Of a stretch of 64,000 bases of DNA, positions 1 to 8,990 are shown one piece after another. A program made the position numbers and the translations under genes. The DNA lies in contig OY282353.1 in the NCBI GenBank assembly GCA_958295465.1, forward strand, positions 3,897,001 to 3,961,000. Direction: 5' to 3'. Below the pieces are notes generated by a model. The model saw only the letters and a list, made by a program, of their open reading frames with translations. It had not been told where the DNA came from and did not search any database. This DNA is from an uncultured Gammaproteobacteria bacterium (GTDB taxonomy: Bacteria; Pseudomonadota; Gammaproteobacteria; HK1). The stretch's first letter is position 1. Each line of letters opens with the position of its first letter.

Positions 1-198
1 AGCCGAGGACGAGCCGATGCATCGCAGGATCAGGATTCGTTACGTGATGACGGCGGCTTATAGCCGGTGGCGACCGGCGTTGGCAACGTGCCCGGGACGC
101 CTCGGCCGGAATCCGGGCGCATTCTCCGGGTTTGCCGAACGTTTTGACACGGAAAGCACGGGCTCTTTACCATCCGCAACGCGGACGATGCCGTCAAG

Positions 199-234
199 TC
201 CGCGTCCGCAGCCGAGGTCTGGTGAGAAATGCGG
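199..234 (+). repeat. Dispersed repeat B, copy 1
   Basis: The segment ending CTGGTGAGAAATGCGG also occurs at 21856-21891 in the same orientation and at 21664-21689 inverted. The upstream CCGCGTCCGCAGCCG part is shared with the copy at 21856. The copy overlaps the yceD start codon at 229. It is an intergenic repeat family of unknown mechanism. Confidence 0.7.
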
Positions 235-756
235 AAATCCGCGAGCACTCGACGGTTCCTGGACGTAGAAGAGCTCGCTTCCCGACGGGCGATTCTGGCC
301 GGTATCGTCGATCCGGCTTCGATGCCGCGGCTCCTGGAGGCCGTCACCGATACACCGGGCGCGATTGCATATCGCATCGAGTTCGCACGGGATGCCTCGG
401 GACGGCCGAGGATGATCGGATGCGTGGAGGGAATGTTGCCACTCATCTGTCAGCGGTGCCTCGAAATGCTCGACTGGTACTTCGACACAAGGTTCGAATT
501 TCTTGTGATCGGCAACGAGCAGGAGGAAACGAACGGACGGGATGCGGTGGTCTGTTTCGGCGGCCGGATCGAGCTGGGACCGATCATCGAGGACGAGCTG
601 CTGCTCGCGTTGCCGAACGCGCCGGTCCACGCACAGGGAGCGTGTGAAGCACCGGCGATCCCGACCGTCGGCGGGCAGCCTCCGCCACGACGCTCCAATC
701 CGTTCTCGGCTCTTCGTGCACTGCGTTCGTATCATGGCCGAGAGCGATCGAGCTGA
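229..756 (+). CDS. yceD: YceD / DUF177 family protein
   Basis: 175 aa DUF177 protein. YceD proteins are linked to 23S rRNA accumulation and almost always precede rpmF. The CQRCL zinc-like motif lies near residue 79, and an acidic stretch followed by EDELLLALPNAPVH is typical of the family. The C-terminal tail (SNPFSALRAL) matches the usual ending. The length is close to the family norm of about 170 aa. The start at 229 gives the expected N-terminus, but this ATG lies inside dispersed repeat B, so the repeat supplies the start codon and part of the leader. rpmF follows after 69 nt, then plsX, the classical gammaproteobacterial order. Confidence 0.9.
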   Translation: MRKSASTRRFLDVEELASRRAILAGIVDPASMPRLLEAVTDTPGAIAYRIEFARDASGRPRMIGCVEGMLPLICQRCLEMLDWYFDTRFEFLVIGNEQEETNGRDAVVCFGGRIELGPIIEDELLLALPNAPVHAQGACEAPAIPTVGGQPPPRRSNPFSALRALRSYHGRERSS

Positions 757-825
757 TCGGCGCAACCGGCTGCCGCGCCCGGTTCTCGAGCCGGCGCCCG
801 GCGACCGACCAACAGGAGAAACGGA

Positions 826-1005
826 ATGGCGGTTCAGCAAAACAGGAAGTCGCGGTCCAGACGTGGCATGCGCCGGTCGCATGACGGGTTGCGCGCCCCG
901 GCAACGTCGGTTGAACCGACGACCGGAGAAACCCATCTCCGCCACCACATGAGCCCCGACGGGTACTACCGGGGGAGGAAGGTCGTCGAAGGCCGGGAAG
1001 ACTGA
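826..1005 (+). CDS. rpmF: 50S ribosomal protein L32
   Basis: 59 aa basic protein starting [20 protein letters not shown], the characteristic L32 N-terminus. It lacks the C-terminal Cys pairs of zinc-binding L32, as in most gammaproteobacteria. An AGGAG ribosome binding site lies a few bases before the ATG. It sits between yceD and plsX as in E. coli, and plsX begins 12 nt after its stop, so the genes are probably co-transcribed. It is a structural component of the large ribosomal subunit. Confidence 0.95.
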   Translation: MAVQQNRKSRSRRGMRRSHDGLRAPATSVEPTTGETHLRHHMSPDGYYRGRKVVEGRED

Positions 1006-1017
1006 CGGCTGGCCCGG

Positions 1018-2046
1018 GTGGATCCACGCCGCACGATCGCCCTCGATGCGATGGGCGGAGACTACGGTCCGAAGGTCGTGGTTCCCGCCGCGCTCCAGGC
1101 CGCCGCCGAATTCGCCGACGTCGATCTGGTCCTGGTCGGAAGCGAGCCCGCGATCGAAGCCGCGCTGGGGCGCACTTCCGCCGCCCTGGACGGACGCATC
1201 GCGGTTCGGCATGCATCGCAGCGCGTGGAGATGGACGATCTCCCTTCCCAGGTCCTTCGCTCGAAGCGGGACTCGTCGATGCGGGTTGCGCTCGATCTCG
1301 TGAGGGATGGCGAGGCCGACGCCTGCGTGAGCGCGGGCAACACCGGCGCGCTGATGGCGACGGCGCGGTTCGTGCTGAAAACCCTGCCCGGGATAGACCG
1401 CCCTGCCATCGTCTCTGCGCTCCCCACGAAGACGGGTCACACCCACGTCCTGGATCTCGGCGCCAACGTGGAGTCGACCTCCCGCCACCTGTTCGAGTTC
1501 GCGGTGATGGGCTCGGTGCTCGCCAGCGCGGTGGACGAGATCGTGCGTCCCAGCGTCGGGCTGCTCAACATCGGCCAGGAAGACACCAAGGGCGACGAAC
1601 GGGTGAAGGAGGCCGCACGGCTTCTCACGGCGAGCAACCTCCATTACATCGGATTCGTCGAGGGCGACGACATTTACCGCGGTACGGTGAACGTCGTCGT
1701 CTGCGACGGATTCGCCGGCAACGTCGCGTTGAAGTCGAGTGAAGGCGTGGCGCACATGATCTCCGATCTGATCCGCGACGAGTTCGAACGCACCATGGCC
1801 AGCCGCCTGGCGGGCCTTCTCGCGCGCCCGGTGCTGAGACGGCTGGCCGCGCGCATGGATCCGCGCAGCTACAACGGCGCGAGCTTCGTCGGCCTGCGCG
1901 GGATCGTGATCAAGAGCCACGGAAGCGCGGACGTCGTCGCCTTCAAACGCGCGATCCTGGAAGCCGTCGCCGAGATAAGGAAGAACGTGCCCGAACGCAT
2001 CAGTGAGCACATCGCCTCCGTGCTCGTCGAGAAGGAGGCGGTGTGA
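1018..2046 (+). CDS. plsX: Phosphate acyltransferase PlsX
   Basis: 342 aa. It makes acyl-phosphate from acyl-ACP for phospholipid synthesis at the inner face of the membrane. The N-terminus IALDAMGGDYGPKVVVPAAL is diagnostic; SAGNTGALMA and a KGDERVKEA segment follow. The start is GTG at 1018, just after rpmF. The stop overlaps the fabH GTG start (GTGTGA, 2041-2046), implying translational coupling. The length is normal and all family motifs look intact. Confidence 0.95.
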   Translation: MDPRRTIALDAMGGDYGPKVVVPAALQAAAEFADVDLVLVGSEPAIEAALGRTSAALDGRIAVRHASQRVEMDDLPSQVLRSKRDSSMRVALDLVRDGEADACVSAGNTGALMATARFVLKTLPGIDRPAIVSALPTKTGHTHVLDLGANVESTSRHLFEFAVMGSVLASAVDEIVRPSVGLLNIGQEDTKGDERVKEAARLLTASNLHYIGFVEGDDIYRGTVNVVVCDGFAGNVALKSSEGVAHMISDLIRDEFERTMASRLAGLLARPVLRRLAARMDPRSYNGASFVGLRGIVIKSHGSADVVAFKRAILEAVAEIRKNVPERISEHIASVLVEKEAV

Positions 2047-3011
2047 GCTATCCGAGAATCGCCGGAACCGGCTCGAGCCTCCCTGAACGCATCGTCACGA
2101 ACGCCGAGCTCGCCGAGAGCGTGGATACCAGCGATGCGTGGATCCGGGAACGCACCGGGATCGGGCAGCGCCATATCATCGACGAGGCGGAATCCACCTG
2201 TGACCTCGCCGAACGTGCGGCCCGGAATGCACTCGATTCGGCCCGGATCGATCCGGCGACGCTGGACCTCATCGTGGTCGGCACCACCACCCCCGACCGC
2301 ATCTACCCGTCGACCGCCTGCCGCCTGCAGGCACGGCTCGGAGCGGGTGAATGTCCGGCGTTCGACGTGCAGGCGGTCTGCACCGGCTTCATCTACGCGC
2401 TCGGGGTCGCCGAGAAGTTCTTTCGCGCGGGCGGGGTCGGCCGGGCCCTCGTGGTCGGCGCCGACACCCATTCACGATTGCTCGACTGGTCCGACCGGGG
2501 CACCTGCGTACTGTTCGGCGACGGCGCCGGAGCCGTCGTGCTCGAAGCGTCGGACTCCCCGGGGGTGATGTCCACGCACCTCCACGCGGACGGCCGCTAC
2601 GAGCCGTTGCTCTACGTGGACGGCGGAACCCCGCGCGGAGCCGGCCACATCGCGGAGGGCGGAGCCTATACGAAGATGCAGGGCAACGACGTCTTCAAGG
2701 TCGCGGTGCGGACCTTGAGCCGGATCGTCGACGAGACGCTGGCCGCGAACCGCATGGGGAAAGTCGATATCGACTGGCTGATCCCCCACCAGGCGAACGT
2801 CCGCATCATCGAGGCGACCGCGCGCAAGCTCGGCATGTCGATGGACAGGGTGATCGTCACCGTGGAGGATCACGGAAACACGTCCGCGGCATCGGTGCCG
2901 CTGGCGCTCGACACGGCGATTCGCGACGGCCGGGTGCAGCGGGGACAAGTACTCCTTCTCGAGGCGTTCGGTGGCGGCTTCACCTGGGGATCGGCGCTCG
3001 TCCGCTATTGA
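2043..3011 (+). CDS. fabH: 3-oxoacyl-ACP synthase III (FabH)
   Basis: 322 aa KAS III that condenses acetyl-CoA with malonyl-ACP to begin fatty-acid synthesis. The catalytic triad is visible: Cys near residue 113 (AVCTGFIYAL), His in WLIPHQANVRII and Asn in HGNTSAASV. The C-terminus GGGFTWGSALVRY is typical. The GTG start overlaps the plsX stop. fabD follows after 19 nt. Confidence 0.96.
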   Translation: MSYPRIAGTGSSLPERIVTNAELAESVDTSDAWIRERTGIGQRHIIDEAESTCDLAERAARNALDSARIDPATLDLIVVGTTTPDRIYPSTACRLQARLGAGECPAFDVQAVCTGFIYALGVAEKFFRAGGVGRALVVGADTHSRLLDWSDRGTCVLFGDGAGAVVLEASDSPGVMSTHLHADGRYEPLLYVDGGTPRGAGHIAEGGAYTKMQGNDVFKVAVRTLSRIVDETLAANRMGKVDIDWLIPHQANVRIIEATARKLGMSMDRVIVTVEDHGNTSAASVPLALDTAIRDGRVQRGQVLLLEAFGGGFTWGSALVRY

Positions 3012-3030
3012 CGCCGGTCGGAGTCACCTC

Positions 3031-3984
3031 ATGTTTGCAGCGACGTTCCCCGGGCAAGGCTCTCAATCGATCGGGATGCTTTCGGGTCTCTCCAAGGCGT
3101 GCGGGGAGGTGCGCGGCACGTTCGACGAAGCATCGCACGCACTCGGTTACGACCTGTGGAAGCTGGTGCAGGAGGGTCCGGAAAGACGCCTGAACTCGAC
3201 CGAGCAGACGCAGCCGGCAATGCTCGCTGCGGGGGTCGCCGCGTGGCGGTGCTGGGCCGCGCGCGGGGGACCCCGGCCTGGGGTGGCAGCGGGCCACAGC
3301 CTGGGTGAGTACTCGGCGCTGGCGGCGTTCGGAGCACTTGATTTCGTGGATGCGGTTCGAGCCGTCTCCGCCCGGGGCCGGTTCATGCAGGAAGCGGTTC
3401 CCAGGGGCGAGGGGGGCATCGCGGCAATCATCGGCCTCGACGACGACACCGTCGCCGGACTGTGCGCGGGCGTCCGCAAAGAGGCGGGGCTCGGCCACGT
3501 GTCGGCGGTCAACTTCAATGCGCCGGGGCAGGTCGCGGTCGCCGGAGCGTCGCGTGCGATCGACCGGGTGATCGAGGTGGCGCGCGAGGCCGGGGCCAGA
3601 CGGGCGATCCGCCTTCCGATGAGCGTCCCGGTGCACTGCCCGCTGATGGCGCCCGCGACCGGGCGGCTGGAGGCCACGCTGGCCGCCGTTCACATCGGGC
3701 CGCCCACCGTGCCGGTCCTGCACAACGTGGACGTCACGAGCCACTCGAACGGCGGATCGATCCGCAGCGCCCTTTCGCGGCAGCTCGCGAGCCCGGTTCG
3801 ATGGCGCCATACCGTGATCGCCATGCGCGAACGGGGAGCGGCGACGATGGTGGAATTCGGGCCGGGCAGGGTGCTCACGGGCCTCGCCCGGCGAATCGAT
3901 CGGGGCATCGCGGCGCTGGCGGTGCATGACGCGAAGTCACTTGGCGTCGCCCTGGAGACGGTCGCGAAGCAGGCGGACGGATGA
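3031..3984 (+). CDS. fabD: Malonyl CoA-ACP transacylase (FabD)
   Basis: 317 aa. It transfers malonyl from CoA to ACP. The N-terminus FPGQGSQSIGM, active-site Ser near residue 90 in GHSLGEYSAL, and the VPVHCPLM histidine region are all present. ATG 3031 is chosen because it gives the canonical FPGQGSQ start; an in-frame upstream start overlaps fabH and adds residues unlike the family. The stop overlaps the fabG start (ATGATGG, 3981). Confidence 0.95.
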   Translation: MFAATFPGQGSQSIGMLSGLSKACGEVRGTFDEASHALGYDLWKLVQEGPERRLNSTEQTQPAMLAAGVAAWRCWAARGGPRPGVAAGHSLGEYSALAAFGALDFVDAVRAVSARGRFMQEAVPRGEGGIAAIIGLDDDTVAGLCAGVRKEAGLGHVSAVNFNAPGQVAVAGASRAIDRVIEVAREAGARRAIRLPMSVPVHCPLMAPATGRLEATLAAVHIGPPTVPVLHNVDVTSHSNGGSIRSALSRQLASPVRWRHTVIAMRERGAATMVEFGPGRVLTGLARRIDRGIAALAVHDAKSLGVALETVAKQADG

Positions 3985-4727
3985 TGGATCTGACCGGAGA
4001 GGTCGCCGTCGTCACCGGTGCGAGCCGAGGCATCGGGGCGGCCATTGCGCGGGCCCTCGCCGAACATGGAGCCATGGTCATCGGCACCGCCACCACCGGC
4101 GACGGAGCGCGGCGGGTGGAACGGATGTTGGGCGGTGCCCGGTCTCCGGGGCAGGGGCTCGTGCTCGACGTCGCCGATGCCGCTTCGGTCGATGCGGGGT
4201 TCTCGTCTCTCGCAGACGGCGATCTCATGCCGGGGATCCTCGTCAACAATGCGGGGATCGCCCGCGACACCCTGCTTGCCAGGATGAGCGACGAGCAATG
4301 GGACGCGGTCGTCAACACCGATCTCACGTCCCTGTACCGCACTTGCAAGGCCTGCGTGCGGCACCTGATGAAGCGCCGTGGCGGGCGGATCGTCAATGTA
4401 ACGTCGGTGGTCGGCTTCACCGGGAACGCGGGGCAGGTCAATTACGCCGCGGCGAAGGCCGGCATCGTCGGGTTCACGCGAGCGCTGGCGAAGGAGCTCG
4501 GTGGGCGATCGATCACCGTCAACGCCGTCGCTCCGGGGTTCATCGACACCGACATGACCCGGCAGCTCGGGTCCGGGCAACGCGCCCGGCTGCTCGAGGG
4601 GATACCGCTGGGGAGGCTCGGCGCCCCGGAGGAGGTCGCTGCCGCGGTCGCCTTCCTCGCTTCACCGGGGGCCGGCTACATCACCGGCGAAACCCTCCAT
4701 GTCAACGGTGGACTGTACATGGGTTGA
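3981..4727 (+). CDS. fabG: 3-oxoacyl-ACP reductase (FabG)
   Basis: 248 aa short-chain dehydrogenase that reduces beta-ketoacyl-ACP with NADPH. The TGASRGIG cofactor motif is near residue 12, NNAG is present, the catalytic Ser lies in VTSVVG, and the Y-x-x-x-K motif is NYAAAK. The tail ITGETLHVNGGLYMG is typical. It overlaps fabD by 4 nt, so coupling is likely. A 260-nt gap with its own promoter separates it from acpP. Confidence 0.95.
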   Translation: MMDLTGEVAVVTGASRGIGAAIARALAEHGAMVIGTATTGDGARRVERMLGGARSPGQGLVLDVADAASVDAGFSSLADGDLMPGILVNNAGIARDTLLARMSDEQWDAVVNTDLTSLYRTCKACVRHLMKRRGGRIVNVTSVVGFTGNAGQVNYAAAKAGIVGFTRALAKELGGRSITVNAVAPGFIDTDMTRQLGSGQRARLLEGIPLGRLGAPEEVAAAVAFLASPGAGYITGETLHVNGGLYMG

Positions 4728-4773
4728 GTCCGCGGGTTCGCGCGGGGCGTCGTCGTGCGCGGGCCGGGGCCGC

Positions 4774-4802
4774 CTTGAAACTCGATAGCGTTTGAATACA
4801 CT
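4774..4802 (+). promoter_or_regulatory. Sigma-70-type promoter for acpP
   Basis: TTGAAA at 4774-4779 and TACACT at 4797-4802 are separated by exactly 17 nt, in the gap between fabG and acpP. acpP is usually expressed far above its neighbours, so an internal promoter here is expected. The leader to the acpP ATG would be about 180 nt. Confidence 0.6.
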
Positions 4803-4987
4803 AGCTTGCCGTTCCGGATGATGCGATCCCGGCGCTCGACTCCGGATCCTCCGGGAGGAAGGGGCGGGGATGGAGTGTGGGGCACGGAGCGCACGAGCAC
4901 GGTGCCACGTGAAAGGGCACGATTGCGAACACACGTTCAGCGTCGGGATCTCAAAGGTCCCTGGCCATTGCAGAGGAACATCCGCAA

Positions 4988-5224
4988 ATGAGCACAGTGG
5001 AAGAGCGAGTCAGGCACATCGTCGTCGAGCAGCTTGGCGTCAAGGAAGAGGAGGTGAGCCCGGATTCCTCCTTCGTCGATGATCTCGGCGCGGATTCCCT
5101 GGATACCGTCGAGCTCGTGATGGCGCTTGAAGAGGAATTCAACTGCGAGATCCCCGACGAGGAAGCCGAGAAGATTACGACGGTGCAGGAAGCGATCGGC
5201 TACATCGAAGCTCACGCCGGGTAA
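4988..5224 (+). CDS. acpP: Acyl carrier protein
   Basis: 78 aa acidic protein that carries growing acyl chains on phosphopantetheine. The attachment serine (about residue 37) lies in [27 protein letters not shown] ribosome binding site precedes the ATG. It is flanked by a dedicated upstream promoter and a strong downstream terminator, so it can be transcribed as a monocistron while lying within the fab block. Confidence 0.97.
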   Translation: MSTVEERVRHIVVEQLGVKEEEVSPDSSFVDDLGADSLDTVELVMALEEEFNCEIPDEEAEKITTVQEAIGYIEAHAG

Positions 5225-5256
5225 TCCGCGTGCGCCGGCACGCCGGACGTTCCGGG

Positions 5257-5294
5257 AAGGCCGCGCATCATCCATGATGCTCGCGGCCTTTTTT
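5257..5294 (+). terminator. Rho-independent terminator after acpP
   Basis: AAGGCCGCG pairs with CGCGGCCTT around an inner ATCAT/ATGAT stem, and the hairpin is followed by a run of T. It lies between acpP and fabF and would lower read-through into fabF. Confidence 0.88.
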
Positions 5295-5319
5295 CGTTGC
5301 CCGCCCGAGTAAGAGCCCG

Positions 5320-6555
5320 ATGCGTCGAATCGTCGTCACCGGCCTCGGGCTGGTCACCCCGGTCGGACATACCGTTGACGAGGCATGGAAGAACATCGTC
5401 GCCGGCAGAAGCGGCGTCACCGCTATCGACACGTTCGACGCCAGCGGCTTCGCGAGCCGCATCGGCGCGGCGGTCAGGGATTTCGACCTCTCCCCCTACA
5501 TGACCCCGAAGGAAGCCCGCAAGACGGACACGTTCATCCACTACGGCATCGCGGCGGCCAAGCAGGCGATCGCCGACGCCGGACTCGAGGTGACCGAAGA
5601 GAACAGCGAACGGATCGGGATCGCGATCGGCTCCGGCATCGGGGGCCTGCCGGGCATCGAGAAGGGCCACGACGGTTATCTCGCGGGAGGGCCGCGCAGG
5701 ATCTCGCCGTTCTTCGTCCCTTCCAACATCATCAACATGATTGCCGGGAACCTGTCGATCGAGCTCGGCATCCGGGGGCCGAACTACGGGATCGTCACCG
5801 CGTGCTCGACCGGCACCCACAACATCGGCGACGCCGCGCGCATGATCGAGCGCGGTGACGTGGACGTGATGATTGCCGGGGGCGCCGAGATGGCCACGTC
5901 TCCGATGGGGCTCGGCGGATTCGCCTCCGCCCGTGCGCTGTCGACGCGCAACGACGACCCGGAAGGCGCGAGCCGCCCTTGGGACAAGGGCCGCGACGGA
6001 TTCGTGCTCGGCGACGGCGCCGGCGTCGTGGTGCTCGAATCCCGGGAGCACGCCACCGCGCGCGGGGCCGGGATCTACGCCGAGTTCGCGGGCTTCGGCA
6101 TGAGCAGCGACGCCTGGCACATCACCCTCCCGCCCGACGACGGCGACGGCGCGCACCGCTGCATGACCCTCGCGTTGCGCGATGCAAGACTCGATGCGGA
6201 CAGCATCGACTACATCAACGCCCACGGCACCTCGACCCCGGCCGGCGACGTCATCGAGACCCGGGCCGTCAAGCGGACCTTCGGCGCGCATGCGCACGCG
6301 CTGGCGGTGAGCTCGACGAAGTCGATGATCGGTCATCTCCTCGGGGCAGCCGGCGGGGTCGAGGCGGTGTTCTCGATCCTCGCGATCCGGGACGGGGTCG
6401 CCCCGCCGACGATCAACCTGTACGAGCCCGACGACGAATGCGATCTCGATTACGTCCCCCATACTGCGCGCGAGATGGCGATCGACGTCGCGATGACGAA
6501 CTCGTTCGGGTTCGGCGGGACGAACGGCACGCTCATCTTCAAGCGGGCAGAGTGA
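5320..6555 (+). CDS. fabF: 3-oxoacyl-ACP synthase II (FabF)
   Basis: 411 aa elongating KAS II. The start [16 protein letters not shown] is canonical. The catalytic Cys is in TACSTGTHN and the two His are in [11 protein letters not shown] and [15 protein letters not shown]. The C-terminal [14 protein letters not shown] is intact. In many gammaproteobacteria pabC comes next; here a 275-nt repeat-containing gap leads straight to mltG. Confidence 0.96.
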   Translation: MRRIVVTGLGLVTPVGHTVDEAWKNIVAGRSGVTAIDTFDASGFASRIGAAVRDFDLSPYMTPKEARKTDTFIHYGIAAAKQAIADAGLEVTEENSERIGIAIGSGIGGLPGIEKGHDGYLAGGPRRISPFFVPSNIINMIAGNLSIELGIRGPNYGIVTACSTGTHNIGDAARMIERGDVDVMIAGGAEMATSPMGLGGFASARALSTRNDDPEGASRPWDKGRDGFVLGDGAGVVVLESREHATARGAGIYAEFAGFGMSSDAWHITLPPDDGDGAHRCMTLALRDARLDADSIDYINAHGTSTPAGDVIETRAVKRTFGAHAHALAVSSTKSMIGHLLGAAGGVEAVFSILAIRDGVAPPTINLYEPDDECDLDYVPHTAREMAIDVAMTNSFGFGGTNGTLIFKRAE

Positions 6556-6601
6556 TCCGGCGCCCGCGGCATGAGCGGCATTCTCCCGGACCGGAGGTGG
6601 C

Positions 6602-6700
6602 GACCGGCGACTGCTGGCGCAGTCGCTTGGCGATTCCGCTGCGCGGAATCGCGGGCGCCCTGGCCAGTGCCGTAGACGGGCGAGGAACCGTCTTGTTCCA
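6602..6700 (-). repeat. Dispersed repeat A, copy 1
   Basis: The minus strand reads TGGAACAAGACGGTTCCTCG and continues to an inner palindrome GCGATTCCGC...GCGGAATCGC and a final GCCAGCAGTCGCC arm. Two copies occur in the opposite orientation at 18758-18853 and 18860-18922. All lie between genes. The palindromes resemble REP or MITE-like elements; no transposase is associated. Confidence 0.75.
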
Positions 6701-6772
6701 CACAAGCGGGCCACGGTGACGGGTCACCACGCTGCTGCGGGAGCCGGTTTTTGGTCCCCCAAAATAGCGCCG

Positions 6773-6806
6773 TGAATTCAACAGGTTGCCAGATGTTACA
6801 TATAAG
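6773..6806 (+). promoter_or_regulatory. Conserved 34-bp element C, promoter-like, before mltG
   Basis: The 34 bp from TGAATTCAAC to TATAAG match the minus strand of 15947-15980 with only three differences. Read as a promoter it gives TTCAAC (6777-6782), an 18-nt spacer and TATAAG (6801-6806), ending about 25 nt before the mltG start. It could instead be part of a mobile repeat. Confidence 0.4.
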
Positions 6807-6830
6807 CAGGATCCAGGCGACGGTTGACGG

Positions 6831-7880
6831 TTGAAGCTCCTGCGGCGCATCGCGTTCCTGGGATTCGTCCTCGTCGCCGGAGGCGCGGCCGGCGGAATCT
6901 GGCTGGTCCACACGCAGCAGCGGGCGATGGAGCGACCGCTACGCGTCGGGAGCGAGCCGTTCGTCCATACGGTGCGGAGCGGCGCGACGATCGGGCGCAT
7001 CGCCCGGGATCTGGAGGCGGCAGGGTTGCTGGAATCGGCACTGCGTCTGGAGCTGCAAGCCCGGTGGAGCGGCGCCGCGAGCCGGATCAAGGCCGGAGAG
7101 TATGCCTTCGAGCCCGGCCTGACCCCGATCGGGCTGCTCGATCTGCTCGTCGCGGGCACCGTCGTCCAGCACCCCTTCACCATCGTCGAAGGGTGGACGT
7201 TCCGCGGTCTTCGTCACCGTATTGCCGAATCCGGAACACTCGTCCACACCCTCGACGACCTGTCCGGCGAGGAGGTGATGAGCCGGCTGGGGCTCGAAGG
7301 GCTGCATCCCGAAGGGCGTTTCTTTCCCGACACCTACCACTTCCCCCGCGGCGCCACGGACGTGCAGCTTCTGCGCCGCGCGTCCGACGCGATGGCCTCC
7401 TACCTCGAGTCGGCCTGGGCGCGGCGGGCGGCGGATCTCCCGCTCTCGTCACCGGACGACGTGCTGGTGCTCGCGTCCATCGTCGAGAAGGAAACCGGCG
7501 CCGCGGAGGAGCGCGCGCGGATCGCGGGCGTATTCGTCTCCCGGCTGCGCCGGGGCATGAGGCTGGAGACCGATCCGACGGTGATCTACGGCCTCGGGGA
7601 CGCCTTCGACGGCAACCTGAGGAAGGCCGACCTGAAGCGCGACACCCCCTACAACACCTACGTGCGCAAGGGACTCCCGCCGACCCCGATCGCGATCCCC
7701 AGCGCCGCCGCGATCGAGGCGGTCGTCGCGCCGCTCGAAGACGGCTCGCTCTATTTCGTCGCGAAGGGGGACGGCAGACACGTGTTTTCCACCAACTACG
7801 AGGACCACCGCCGGGCGGTCCGCCGCTACCAGCTCCGGCGACGGCGCCCGGAGCGCGAGGCGGGGGGCAGGGAGGAATGA
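6831..7880 (+). CDS. mltG: Endolytic murein transglycosylase MltG
   Basis: 349 aa single-pass membrane protein that cuts nascent peptidoglycan and may act as a terminase of glycan elongation. There is one N-terminal membrane segment (residues 5-26), a LysM-like region, then the YceG domain with the catalytic Glu near residue 219 (ASIVEKETGAA), TDPTVIYGLG and NTYVRKGLPPTPIAIPS. The start is TTG at 6831, which gives the usual short cytoplasmic tail. pabC is missing upstream. The ATG-containing 3' end begins a 73-bp tandem duplication that runs into tmk. Confidence 0.93.
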   Translation: MKLLRRIAFLGFVLVAGGAAGGIWLVHTQQRAMERPLRVGSEPFVHTVRSGATIGRIARDLEAAGLLESALRLELQARWSGAASRIKAGEYAFEPGLTPIGLLDLLVAGTVVQHPFTIVEGWTFRGLRHRIAESGTLVHTLDDLSGEEVMSRLGLEGLHPEGRFFPDTYHFPRGATDVQLLRRASDAMASYLESAWARRAADLPLSSPDDVLVLASIVEKETGAAEERARIAGVFVSRLRRGMRLETDPTVIYGLGDAFDGNLRKADLKRDTPYNTYVRKGLPPTPIAIPSAAAIEAVVAPLEDGSLYFVAKGDGRHVFSTNYEDHRRAVRRYQLRRRRPEREAGGREE

Positions 7881-8025
7881 AGCGCGCGGTCCGGACGGTC
7901 AAGGCCGGGCGCAACGACCGGGGCGGCCTCGGGGAGGAGATCGGGTGGAATGGAGTGCGTGCGGTCGGGCCGCCAGGGCCGGGCGCGACGGCCGGGGCGG
8001 TTTCGGGGAGGGGGCCGGGGGAATG
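7874..8025 (+). repeat. 73-bp tandem duplication at the mltG/tmk junction
   Basis: GGAATG(A/G)AG recurs at 7874, 7947 and 8020, exactly 73 bp apart, with diverged but alignable sequence between (CCGGGCGC-ACG-CCGGGGCGG). The tmk 5' end therefore appears duplicated twice upstream of the working start. The period is not a multiple of three, so the earlier ATGs are out of frame with each other. Confidence 0.65.
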
Positions 8026-8757
8026 AAGCACGTGCGATCCGGGCGGGGCCGGTTCCTGGTGTTCGAGGGCATCGAGGGCGCGGGCAAGTCCACGCAGTTG
8101 CCCCTGGTGGAGCGCCGGTTGGGCGACGCGGGGGTGAAGACCCTGGCCACCCGAGAGCCCGGCGGCACGCCGCTCGGCGAGTCCTTGCGCGCGGTGCTGC
8201 TCGATCCGCGGTTCACGGGCATGTCGCCGGCGGCGGAGCTGCTCGTCATGTTCGCGGCCCGGGCCGAGCACCTCGCAAAGGTCATCGAGCCGGCGCTCGC
8301 GGCGGGCACATGGGTGCTCTGCGACCGCTTCACCGACGCGACGTTCGCCTACCAGGGCGGCGGGCGCGGGGTCGATGCGACGCAGATCGCAGCTCTGGAG
8401 GAGACGGCCCAGGGCGGGCTGCGGCCCGACCTGGTGCTGGTGCTCGACGTCCCGGTCGAGGTCGGGCTCGCCCGCGCCGGGCGGCGCCGGCAGATGACGA
8501 TGGGCTTCCCGGCAGCCCCGGCCGAGGCTGGACTCGCGCGTGGCATGACGGACCGCTTCGAGCGCGAGGACGCCGACTTCTTCCGGCGCGTGCGCGAGGT
8601 CTATCTCGAACGCGCGCGAGCACGTCCCGAACATTACGCGATTATCGACGCGAGCGCCGATGAGGACACCACCGCCGAGCGCGTGCTGACCACGATCTCC
8701 AAGCGGTTCCCGTACCGGCGCCATAGTACGAGGCAGGCATATGAAGCAGGAATATGA
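8023..8757 (+). CDS. tmk: Thymidylate kinase
   Basis: 244 aa. It phosphorylates dTMP to dTDP. The P-loop FEGIEGAGKST lies near residues 14-24; TREPGGTPLGE and the DRF signature CDRFTDATFAYQGGGRG follow. ATG 8023 is preferred: it has a purine-rich GGGGGAA in front and gives a normal N-terminus, while an in-frame start at 7945 lies in the tandem duplication. The protein is longer than typical Tmk (about 210 aa), mainly through extra residues in the lid region around MGFPAAPAEAG. holB normally follows directly; here 7.6 kb intervenes. Confidence 0.93.
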   Translation: MKHVRSGRGRFLVFEGIEGAGKSTQLPLVERRLGDAGVKTLATREPGGTPLGESLRAVLLDPRFTGMSPAAELLVMFAARAEHLAKVIEPALAAGTWVLCDRFTDATFAYQGGGRGVDATQIAALEETAQGGLRPDLVLVLDVPVEVGLARAGRRRQMTMGFPAAPAEAGLARGMTDRFEREDADFFRRVREVYLERARARPEHYAIIDASADEDTTAERVLTTISKRFPYRRHSTRQAYEAGI

Positions 8758-8878
8758 TTTCTCCGGAGGGGAGCGCGGGAAGTTCTTCCGCGAGAACGCC
8801 AAGCTCGGTCTGCCCGTTTATCTGGATGAGGACGTGCAGCGCTATCTTCAGGAACAGGCCAGCTCCTCCGTCAACCGC
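8741..8878 (+). pseudogene. Truncated antitoxin-like ORF
   Basis: The first ~46 residues (MKQEYDFSGGERGKFF..., then LPVYLDEDVQRYLQEQA) match the N-terminus of a common family of small antitoxin-like proteins. The match ends after SSSVN. The frame stays open to 9418 but only as antisense of the ATPase gene, with a proline/arginine-rich translation unlike any protein, so the real gene probably ended here. It overlaps the tmk 3' end by 17 nt in another frame. No toxin gene remains. Confidence 0.45.
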
Positions 8879-8990
8879 CGCAACTTGGCCCCGCTGATGC
8901 GGATGGTCGAACCCGGCCTTTGCCCCGCACGGCCGACCCGCCATCCTGTTGTACCGCTACGGGGTCGCGCGGTCCGATGCCGCGCAAGTC

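Noticed and set aside
58..2010. A 650-codon minus-strand frame opposite yceD-rpmF-plsX
   Set aside because: It is antisense to well-supported genes, has no domain pattern and reflects high-GC codon bias. Similar long antisense frames opposite dsrL, pheT and uvrB were dropped for the same reason.
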